A stretch of DNA of 62,009 bases, taken from CAWBKV01 sp041946675. GTDB lineage: Archaea > Halobacteriota > Methanosarcinia > Methanotrichales > Methanotrichaceae. Location of the stretch: the NCBI GenBank assembly GCA_041946675.1, contig JBHGAU010000009.1, positions 1 to 62,009 on the forward strand, read 5' to 3'. How positions within the stretch are numbered: the first letter of the stretch is position 1; each line of letters opens with the position of its first letter. Positions 50,713 through 57,725 of the stretch are shown here, piece after piece. Made by a program: the position numbers and the translations under genes. The notes beneath the pieces are model-generated. The model was not told the origin of the DNA, did no database searches, and saw only the letters and a list, made by a program, of their open reading frames with translations.

Positions 50713-52134
50713 ATGCTCAATAAGGTTGATGAAAATATCTACGAGGTAGCTCAGGCCTATCGCCCACAGATGAGAGTGCCCGGAAGGATCTTCGTTTCTG
50801 AGGCCCTCCTTCCGATGATCGAGCCTGGAACGGTAGATCAGGTTGCAAATGTGGCCACGCTTTCAGGAATAGTGAAATATTCCATGGCCATGCCGGATGC
50901 CCACCTGGGCTATGGATTCCCGATAGGTGGTGTAGCAGCCTTCAGAAAGGATGGCGGCATCATCAGCCCCGGCGGAGTCGGCTTCGATATAAACTGCGGA
51001 GTCAGGCTGCTAAGATCGAATCTGAACCATGAAACAGTTCAGCCTTTGATCTCTACGCTGGTGGACTCTCTATTCAATGCAGTGCCCTCAGGAGTCGGAG
51101 CAACTGGAAGGCTTCACGTCACAGACCAGCAGCTTACAGAGGCATTCCTGGATGGTGCCAAATGGGCAGTTGATCAGGGCTACGGCGTCAAAGACGACCT
51201 GGTGCGCTGTGAAGAGAACGGCTCTATGAAGGGCGCCGATCCATCGCAGGTAAGCATTAAGGCTCGCAAACGAGGTCGACCTCAGTTTGGAACTCTAGGA
51301 AGTGGAAATCATTTCCTGGAGATACAGAGGGTTGATGAGATCTTCGATGAACGTATAGCCAAGAGCTTTGGCCTATCAAAGGGCCAAATCACAGTCATGA
51401 TACATTGCGGCTCACGCGGGGCCGGCCATCAGATCTGCACAGATCACCTGGAAATACTCAGCCGGGCTGTCCACAAATATTGCATCGATATTCCAGACAA
51501 GCAGCTTGCATGTGCGCCCATAGGCACGCTCGAGGCAGACCACTACTTCGGTGCAATGGTATGCGCTGCGAATTATGCCTGGGCAAACCGCCATATTATT
51601 GCCCACTGGACAAGAGAGGTCTTTGAGAAGTATTTCCCGGAAGCCAGGCTTGATCTAATTTACGATGTCGCCCATAATGTGGCCAAGATCGAAGACCATG
51701 AGGTAGACGGGAAAAGAGAAGAGCTGTATGTTCATAGAAAAGGTGCTACAAGGTCATTTGGACCAAGCAGATCAGAAGTGCCTGAGATCTACAGGGATGT
51801 GGGCCAGCCAGTTCTTATACCGGGAAGTATGGGCACTCCATCCTACGTCCTCTGCGGAACAGATAAGGCACTTGGCCTGACCTTTGGCTCCGCCTGTCAT
51901 GGAGCAGGAAGGGTAATGAGCAGAAGCCAGGCATTGAAGACATTCACCGGCCATGATATTCGAGAAGAACTATCCAGAAGCGGCATCAAGGTCAAGGCTA
52001 CTCATCCATCGATGCTTGCCGAGGAAGCGCCACAGGTCTATAAGCCGTCTAATGAGGTGGTCAATGTTGTCCACAACCTGGGGATTGCCACAAAGGTTGC
52101 AAGGCTGATACCATTGGGGGTATCAAAAGGATAA
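50713..52134 (+). CDS. rtcB: RNA-splicing ligase RtcB
   Basis: 473 residues. Joins 2',3'-cyclic phosphate or 3'-phosphate RNA ends to 5'-OH after tRNA intron excision, GTP- and Mn-dependent. Key pieces: GGVGFDINCGVRLLRS with the metal Asp and Cys near residue 95, IHCGSRGAGHQICTDH with metal His, and the catalytic His in GSACHGAGRVMSRSQAL, GTP-bound during ligation. Close to usual length. Downstream of archease. An in-frame ATG at 50710 gives one extra residue. Confidence 0.97.
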   Translation: MLNKVDENIYEVAQAYRPQMRVPGRIFVSEALLPMIEPGTVDQVANVATLSGIVKYSMAMPDAHLGYGFPIGGVAAFRKDGGIISPGGVGFDINCGVRLLRSNLNHETVQPLISTLVDSLFNAVPSGVGATGRLHVTDQQLTEAFLDGAKWAVDQGYGVKDDLVRCEENGSMKGADPSQVSIKARKRGRPQFGTLGSGNHFLEIQRVDEIFDERIAKSFGLSKGQITVMIHCGSRGAGHQICTDHLEILSRAVHKYCIDIPDKQLACAPIGTLEADHYFGAMVCAANYAWANRHIIAHWTREVFEKYFPEARLDLIYDVAHNVAKIEDHEVDGKREELYVHRKGATRSFGPSRSEVPEIYRDVGQPVLIPGSMGTPSYVLCGTDKALGLTFGSACHGAGRVMSRSQALKTFTGHDIREELSRSGIKVKATHPSMLAEEAPQVYKPSNEVVNVVHNLGIATKVARLIPLGVSKG

Positions 52135-52404
52135 GATTTGAATTTATTCTATCTTTTGACCTTCCAGCCTATCGACACAAGTAGTATCTTTGTTCTTGCA
52201 TTCATTTTATTAAAGTACATTACATAGAGCTTTTTTCAGACATAATTATCTATCTGATCTAATATACCGAAACTAATATATCGTCGAATGTCGTATATAT
52301 CGTTAAACGCCGTAATTAAAAATTGGCAAAGGCCGAATATCGAATAGATGCCGCACCCAGATGTTGCCAATATTTCAAAATTTCAAGAACCGAGGTGATA
52401 GACA
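52135..52404 (+). promoter_or_regulatory. AT-rich region upstream of the third winged-helix paralog
   Basis: 270 bp after rtcB. TATATCGT occurs at 52277-52284 and 52296-52303 (19 bp apart), and GAGGTGAT lies before the GTG start at 52405. The pair of repeats could be operators for the small winged-helix protein encoded next. Confidence 0.4.
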
Positions 52405-52683
52405 GTGCCCAAGAGGAGCAAAGAGCAAATAGTTTCCCAGATTCTGGATATATGCTGCGATGGTGCAAATAAGACGATGATAGTTCACAAAACCAACTCT
52501 AATTCCTCAAATGTTAACTTATATCTTAAAATGCTGATAAAAAATAAATTGGTAAAAGCCAGCGGCAGGTCTTATAGAACGACATCAAAGGGAATCGTTA
52601 TCCTGGAGAACTTAAGGAAAATCCACGCTACACTGGCAGACCCAGAGGCGAAATCTGCCCCCTTTAAATTGCAATATGATTAA
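52405..52683 (+). CDS. Small winged helix-turn-helix regulator, paralog 3
   Basis: 92 residues. MPKRSKEQIVSQILDICCDG aligns with the two genes near 5062 and 5737 (shared SQILDIC, then NKTMIV and NVNLYLKMLIKNKLV), but the recognition helix (SNSSNVNLY) has diverged. GTG start with GAGGTGAT 11 bases upstream. A Pro/Lys-rich tail follows the wing (YRTTSKGIVILENL). Convergent with a small secreted-protein gene, 6 bp apart. Confidence 0.83.
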   Translation: MPKRSKEQIVSQILDICCDGANKTMIVHKTNSNSSNVNLYLKMLIKNKLVKASGRSYRTTSKGIVILENLRKIHATLADPEAKSAPFKLQYD

Positions 52684-52689
52684 GGAGAT

Positions 52690-53127
52690 CTATGCATGCG
52701 GGAGACTATCTGCGCTGATAGCAATAGCACCTTGTGTGGAATTTCCCCACACCTGAATGAACTTATCAAGAGAGACAATGATAGTCAGATTATTGGCTGT
52801 TGAGCTTCCAGAAAGCCAGTTGACATGAACAGTGCCTAGTAGGGCATTATTGCTCATGCTCAAATCCATATTGCGGTCTTTGGCAGTACTGATATCAGGA
52901 AACACGCTACTCCCGATGTTCTCGGCAAGCATATCCATTTGAGGATCGCCGATTGTATCTTCGACTATTGAATCAACCTCGGCAAGATTGATTTCAGCAA
53001 GACTGCTATCAGCGATAGAATTGCAGGATGATGAATCGCATATATTTATACTAGTTATATTATCATCCGCTCCAGCAGCTGCATATGCCCATAGAAACAT
53101 CGCTGCCACCAATATGAGAGTCTTCAT
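52690..53127 (-). CDS. Small secreted protein, unknown function
   Basis: 145 residues with a signal peptide at 1-19 (MKTLILVAAMFLWAYAAAGA). The mature protein is Ser/Asn/Asp-rich (NICDSSSCNSIADSSLAEI has one Cys pair). No membrane anchor. Composition resembles the secreted proteins at the left end of the window. Family not recognised. Its gene neighbours a winged-helix paralog in the same way as the left-end cluster does. Confidence 0.72.
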   Translation of the reverse strand: MKTLILVAAMFLWAYAAAGADDNITSINICDSSSCNSIADSSLAEINLAEVDSIVEDTIGDPQMDMLAENIGSSVFPDISTAKDRNMDLSMSNNALLGTVHVNWLSGSSTANNLTIIVSLDKFIQVWGNSTQGAIAISADSLPHA

Positions 53128-53325
53128 GCTCTTCCTCCGCAGTCACCCCGATATTTTGCAGACAGATAATACCTAAGCAAAATGATAATAATAGGTTATC
53201 ACTCTTCTTTAATAAAACACATAGAAATCTAATTAAGTACATGCGATCGCTACGAAAAATTAGAAATGTTCGTCCTTTTAAAAAGTGCGTATAGAATATA
53301 AGCATTCAGGAAGAGAGTTCCGACT
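53128..53325 (+). other. Divergent promoter region
   Basis: 200 bp between the small secreted-protein gene and trmJ. AT-rich, with TTATCACTCTTCTTTAATAAAA-like TATA candidates, and AGGAAGAGAG before the ATG at 53326 as ribosome-binding site. Confidence 0.4.
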
Positions 53326-54084
53326 ATGAATCTCAGAGTGATACTGGTAGAGCCAAAATATGATGGAAATATCGGCTCAATCGCGAGAGCCATGAAGAAT
53401 TTCGGCTTTCATAACCTTGTTCTTGTGAATCCCTGCAGCATCGATGACTTCGGCCATGCTATGGCATCTCATGCCAGGGATATTCTTGAGAAGGCACAGA
53501 AGGTCAGAACGCTGGAGGAGGCCCTGAATAACACTGATCTGGTTGTTGGAACGACCGGAAAAAGAATGGGTAATGAGCAGAGACACCTGAGGCTGCATAT
53601 AAGGGTGCCCTGCCTATCTCCTAAGGAACTTGCCGGGAAGCTCAATGGAAAGGATGGAACTATCGCACTGCTTCTAGGAAGAGAGGACTGCGGACTCACT
53701 GATGAGGAACTGGCCATCTGCGATATGGTAGTATCCATACCTACGAGCGCCGATTATCCGATAATGAATATCTCTCATGCAGCTGCAGTGCTCCTCTATG
53801 AGCTGAGCCAGGTCATGGCCGGCGAGGCTAAGCTGGCAAGCCGTGACAGCCTGCTGCTGCTTCAGGATAGAGCCAGAATACTCCTCAAGGAGATAAGCTA
53901 CCCCGAGCATAAGAGCGAATATACAGTGCTCATGCTGCGGCGGGTGTTCGGCAGGGCGGAGCTGACTGAACGCGAAGCAAGAACTTTGCTCGGGATAATA
54001 AAGAATATTCGCTGGACGCTCAAGCCGCGCCAGCGGGAAATGCCGGGCAGCGAAAATTCATCTAAATCCGATCTCGAAATCTAA
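53326..54084 (+). CDS. trmJ: tRNA/rRNA 2'-O-methyltransferase, TrmJ-like
   Basis: 252 residues of the SPOUT class with the deep trefoil knot. Motif 1 VEPKYDGNIGSIARAMKNFG, motif 2 ALLLGREDCGLTDEELAICD, motif 3 PIMNISHAAAVLLYEL. In archaea the TrmJ form methylates C32 in tRNA. The C-terminal helical tail (RRVFGRAELTEREARTLLGI) is also characteristic. Single gene. Confidence 0.92.
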   Translation: MNLRVILVEPKYDGNIGSIARAMKNFGFHNLVLVNPCSIDDFGHAMASHARDILEKAQKVRTLEEALNNTDLVVGTTGKRMGNEQRHLRLHIRVPCLSPKELAGKLNGKDGTIALLLGREDCGLTDEELAICDMVVSIPTSADYPIMNISHAAAVLLYELSQVMAGEAKLASRDSLLLLQDRARILLKEISYPEHKSEYTVLMLRRVFGRAELTEREARTLLGIIKNIRWTLKPRQREMPGSENSSKSDLEI

Positions 54085-54132
54085 GCTATATCCATAGGAT
54101 AAAAGAGATTTGGCGGTTCACCCTGCGTTTCT

Positions 54133-54642
54133 CTAACGCCTCCTGCATCCAGGATTCCCTCGATACGCCGGCTCAAGAGCCATGGCTGTTTTCATAGCTG
54201 CCTTTGCCTCCCGGCCTCTCCCAAGAGCCTGGAGAGCTAGAGCCTTATTATACCATGCGCCCGCAAAATATGCATCTGCTTCGATCGCAGCATCAAAGCA
54301 CCTCAGCGCCTCGACATATTTTTTCTGCTGGCCTAGAACCATGCCCTTGTTGCTCAATGTGTAAACATGCTTCGGAGACAGCTTAAGGGCTTCATCAAAT
54401 GCATTCAGGGCATCATCATAGCGGCTTAAGTTTGCAAGTATCATTCCCTTGTTGTTCCAGGCATCCACAAGCGTGCCATCGATGGTTAACGCATGATCAT
54501 ATGCCTTGAGAGCCTCTTCAAAATCGCCTGAATTACATAGCTCATTGCCTTTGTCAAGCCAATAGCCAGCTGAGTTCATCTCGCTTGTGAAAGGGATTAC
54601 AAGGCTCTGAAATGTGTATCCCAGGGAGAAGTTGAGAGACAT
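54133..54642 (-). CDS. TPR-repeat protein
   Basis: 169 residues with three TPR units (GDFEEALKAYDHALTIDGTL; SRYDDALNAFDEALKLSPKH; KKYVEALRCFDAAIEADAYF) plus a capping helix. The first 20 residues are non-TPR and could reflect a start that is too early (the next ATG is at 54579). Partner unknown. Lies after a DUF166 gene in the same direction. Confidence 0.82.
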   Translation of the reverse strand: MSLNFSLGYTFQSLVIPFTSEMNSAGYWLDKGNELCNSGDFEEALKAYDHALTIDGTLVDAWNNKGMILANLSRYDDALNAFDEALKLSPKHVYTLSNKGMVLGQQKKYVEALRCFDAAIEADAYFAGAWYNKALALQALGRGREAKAAMKTAMALEPAYRGNPGCRRR

Positions 54643-54694
54643 GGATCAAAGAGCTATTTTAAAGGCAAAAAGGCTTTCGAGAGGAATAAAGAAG

Positions 54695-55492
54695 CTACTC
54701 AGAAGCTCTCTTTGCTTTTTTGAATGAGTCCTCCACAGCCTCCCGTATAATATAGCCTCCTTTATGCAGAATTGTATCTCCGAGCTCAGTATCGCGCTCC
54801 ATGCTTGCAGTACATGGATATGCATGATGTGCCTCTGAGATCCTTTCCCGGATGTCAGACTGGTCGGGCTCAAGGCCGAGGAGCCTTTTGGCGACGAACC
54901 AGGTAGACCCGCATGGAGCACTCCGTACAACGTTCGCAGCTACGATTGTATCCTTGCCTTCCCTGCTCTTCTGGACAGTCACATCTATCAGAGGCTCACC
55001 TATGCCGGCCTCTTCAAGAAAAGCGGAAATATTCGGCTTTGCAGGATCTGGGCGCAGAGCGCAGAATGGTTTTGCAAATGCTGCTTCCATGCCCAGCTCC
55101 TCCGCCTTCTCCTCAAGCTGCTTCCTCTGGCCTAGAGGCAGCTCACGTGGAGTCTCGGAGCATCCTATGATCCCCTTGACTCCTGCTTCTTTCAGTTTAG
55201 GAATAAGGCCAAAGAGGATGTCGGGATGTATGTTGATGATCATGGCGATGTCCGATTCCGGTATGTCTTTGGGCAGATAGGGCTCCACGTCATCTATGAA
55301 ATCTCCGAGCGATGCCGGATCAGGCATCTCTACCAAGGAGACTATATTCTCTGCATAGCCGGGCCTTACAGAACGACATTGGCTGCATGCCTCGCCGCAT
55401 GAGATGCAGAAGCCTGAGGAGTTGACAAGGTTACCGATAACGCGCTGGCCGAATTCGCCGCTGTAGAACACAATAAGCTTTAAGCCCTTCAT
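54695..55492 (-). CDS. DUF166 family protein
   Basis: 265 residues from the ATG at 55492. LIVFYSGEFGQRVIGNL opens, with GFCISCGEACSQCR around 35-48, VEMPDPASLGDFIDD and MIINIHPDILFGLIPKLKEA, then IIGCSETPRELPLGQRKQLEE and VRSAPCGSTWFVAKRLLGLE. This is the pattern of Pfam DUF166, found in methanogens and related archaea, with conserved cysteines. The family is listed in places as thymidylate synthase-like, which I would not rely on. TATA-like ATAAATC 30 bp upstream suggests a leaderless mRNA. Confidence 0.83.
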   Translation of the reverse strand: MKGLKLIVFYSGEFGQRVIGNLVNSSGFCISCGEACSQCRSVRPGYAENIVSLVEMPDPASLGDFIDDVEPYLPKDIPESDIAMIINIHPDILFGLIPKLKEAGVKGIIGCSETPRELPLGQRKQLEEKAEELGMEAAFAKPFCALRPDPAKPNISAFLEEAGIGEPLIDVTVQKSREGKDTIVAANVVRSAPCGSTWFVAKRLLGLEPDQSDIRERISEAHHAYPCTASMERDTELGDTILHKGGYIIREAVEDSFKKAKRASE

Positions 55493-55533
55493 CTTTAGAA
55501 TCGTGGATCGCATAGGAAATAAGATTTATGGAA

Positions 55534-56553
55534 TTAAGTTGGAGGCAATGCTGGAGGCACACTGGACTTGGCACCTCTCGGCATGAAATCCCGCACCGCA
55601 TAGAGGATGGCCCCATAGCCAAGGCTCAGGGATATTAGCCCAATTAGTCCACCAATGTACGGCAGCAGGAAGAGTATATTCAGTATCACAAATCCTATCA
55701 CAAAGAGGCCCATATCGCTATATTTCAAATTCATACGGCCTCCTATCCATCTTCCCAGGCTGAATGACACAAAGATTCCTGTGAGCATCAGAGAGGCTAT
55801 GAAGAGCAGACCCATTATTACTGCGATGGGTAAGCCCACGACTGTTATGGCGATTATGAAGATGACTATTATTGATACTATTATCGCCACGAACCCGATT
55901 ATAGTTCTGACGGCGGTAGAGGTCTTTATCTCTCGATCTAAGTCCGCAAAAATACCCGGAATATATCTGAGCATAATCAGTCCAAGTATGAAATAGCCAA
56001 TGGCCATCAACACGCCGAAGAAGTTGAACCCGCCTCTCGGCCGAACGCCCTCTGCCTCAGTCCTGTGGAACTCAACCCTGCCTGCACTTCCATTGTTCCG
56101 GAAGTTGCTCGCATAAACAGTAAGATTTCCGCTGATCTTGCCTGCATTGATCACATTGCCTGCAGAGATGAGAGCATCTCTTCCGATAGCCTTTCCCGGC
56201 AGAATATCTACGCTACCGCCTGCTGCTACCAGGTTCGTTCCAATGTTGCCTCCCAGATTCACATTCCCGCCTGCTGTGACGACTTTGCCGCCTATGTCGG
56301 AGTTGATGGTCACCTGGCCGCCAGCCACGAAGACATCGCCTTTCACGGGTGCATTGATGTTCAGAGTCCCGCCAGCTACAACTGCAGAGTTAACAGGCGC
56401 ATTGATGTTCACAATATTGCCCGCAGCAAAGATATCATCATTGATAGGAGAATCAATCGAGATGACCTGCCCAGAAAATGATTGAAGGGCCTGAGCTGAT
56501 GGGAAAAGCATTAGCGATACCAAAAGGAGGATAACTGGAGATAACTTCACCAT
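55534..56553 (-). CDS. Bactofilin-like secreted domain fused to membrane helices
   Basis: About 339 residues. A signal peptide (residues 1-23) is followed by a beta-helix of repeating 18-20 residue rungs (IVNINAPVNSAVVAGGTLNI; NAPVKGDVFVAGGQVTINSD; VVTAGGNVNLGGNIGTNLVA) as in bactofilins and polymer-forming cytoskeletal proteins. Then at least four transmembrane helices (from about 185 to 330) end in a Pro-rich tail. The beta-helix is outside the cell. It may organise the envelope; unproven. TATA-like TTATTTATTTAAG lies 25-30 bp upstream of the ATG. Confidence 0.82.
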   Translation of the reverse strand: MVKLSPVILLLVSLMLFPSAQALQSFSGQVISIDSPINDDIFAAGNIVNINAPVNSAVVAGGTLNINAPVKGDVFVAGGQVTINSDIGGKVVTAGGNVNLGGNIGTNLVAAGGSVDILPGKAIGRDALISAGNVINAGKISGNLTVYASNFRNNGSAGRVEFHRTEAEGVRPRGGFNFFGVLMAIGYFILGLIMLRYIPGIFADLDREIKTSTAVRTIIGFVAIIVSIIVIFIIAITVVGLPIAVIMGLLFIASLMLTGIFVSFSLGRWIGGRMNLKYSDMGLFVIGFVILNILFLLPYIGGLIGLISLSLGYGAILYAVRDFMPRGAKSSVPPALPPT

Positions 56554-56678
56554 ATTCACCAAAATGCTGGTTGAATCTTCTTAAATAAATAACCTATGTA
56601 GGAGATCATCTTCAGCCGGGCAGTAAAGCAGCTTCAATAAAATAGGTTCTAACAAAATAGCTTCAAACAAAACGCCCC

Positions 56679-57266
56679 CTAACCATATCGTTCCTCCTTC
56701 CACGGATCTCCATGGTTGTGGTATCCATGAGATTCCCAGAAGCCGGGCCGATCATTCTTTGTAAATTCGACACCTGTAACCCATTTTGCGCTCTTCCAGA
56801 AGTATAACCTTGGGACAACAAGCCTTACTGGATAGCCGTGATCGGGCGTTATCGGCCTGTCATTATGCTTGAGCGCAAAGAGAACGTCCTCCTGGAAGAG
56901 ATCCTCTAGAGAGAGGTTGGTTGTGAAGCCGCCATATGCATGGATTATGGCATACTGCGCCGCTGGAAGGATTTCAACCAGCTTCTTCAGAGCTGAGGCG
57001 CTCACACCAACCCAAATGTTATCGAGCTTCGACCAGCCAGTAACACAATGAATGTCCGATAAAACCCTGACCTCGGGAAGCGAGAGAAATTCCGGATAGC
57101 TTAGCTCGCGATCTTTCTTTACCAGGCCGAATAATCTGAACTGCCACTTTGATACATCTATCCTGGGGACTCCATCGTAATGGAGCACCGGCCAGCCATC
57201 GGTGGCATTCTGACCAGGAGGTATCCTGTTCTGCCTAAGGGTATCTGGGCTTTTAATCAGGTCCAA
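56679..57266 (-). CDS. Sulfite-oxidase-fold molybdoenzyme (YedY/MsrP-like)
   Basis: 195 residues. Molybdopterin-binding domain with the molybdenum-ligating Cys in SDIHCVTGWSKLDNIWVGV and PDHGYPVRLVVPRLYFWKSA and GFWESHGYHNHGDPWKEERY, all conserved. No Tat signal, so likely cytoplasmic, and shorter than MsrP because its N-terminal extension and heme partner are absent. TTG start with GGTGGGGAT upstream. Uses the cofactor that MoeA (16333) makes. Confidence 0.87.
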   Translation of the reverse strand: MDLIKSPDTLRQNRIPPGQNATDGWPVLHYDGVPRIDVSKWQFRLFGLVKKDRELSYPEFLSLPEVRVLSDIHCVTGWSKLDNIWVGVSASALKKLVEILPAAQYAIIHAYGGFTTNLSLEDLFQEDVLFALKHNDRPITPDHGYPVRLVVPRLYFWKSAKWVTGVEFTKNDRPGFWESHGYHNHGDPWKEERYG

Positions 57267-57725
57267 GGGATCCCCACCATAAGAGTCGAAAACTTTTCTA
57301 TTAGTAATATATAACGGATATTGTACATGTACTTTACCCGCCTGTTTATCAGAATCTATTTCAAAAGATGGAATGGTATCTTACCCCAAAATCGCGTGGT
57401 TATATGCTTTTAGTGTAATTTTGGAATTTCTATTATCCTTTATAGGAAAATATGGATTACAAAAAGGATAATATTTATATACTGATGAGATGAGTCCCTA
57501 ATTGTGGGCTTGTAACCTCAGCCACGTCACCTGACCTCCTCGCATGGGCCGCAATATCGACAAAGCTTTATCTCCTTTTATTGCGGCCCGCCAAACTATT
57601 CACTTCTCCAATCGCTATCTGAATTCATAGGCCATGCCGGAGAAGTCTTATGTGCCGGAAAATATAGTATAAATATATCTCGGCCGAAGCAGACATTAAC
57701 GCAACTTTTGGAGAACATAAAAGAA
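57267..57725 (+). other. AT-rich region upstream of the U32 protease
   Basis: 460 bp. It carries a TATA-like element at about 57470-57480 (AATATTTATATACTG), an inverted repeat GGGCCGCAATA (57546-57556) with TATTGCGGCCC (57579-57589), and GGAGA about 11 bases before the U32 start. No protein gene is supported. It is the best candidate in the window for an unannotated RNA. Confidence 0.45.
57503..57592 (+). ncRNA. Candidate structured RNA
   Basis: A TATA-like TTTATATA at 57473-57480 would start transcription near 57503. The following 90 nt include TGGGCTTGTAACCTCAGCCA and a perfect 11-bp hairpin stem (57546-57556 with 57579-57589, 22-nt loop). No known RNA family is recognised. Weak, from promoter and stem only. 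Confidence 0.3.

Noticed and set aside
57480..57520. CTGATGAG suggesting a hammerhead ribozyme or box C of a C/D sRNA
   Set aside because: No GAAA core or matching stems for a hammerhead, and no proper D', C' pair for a C/D guide.
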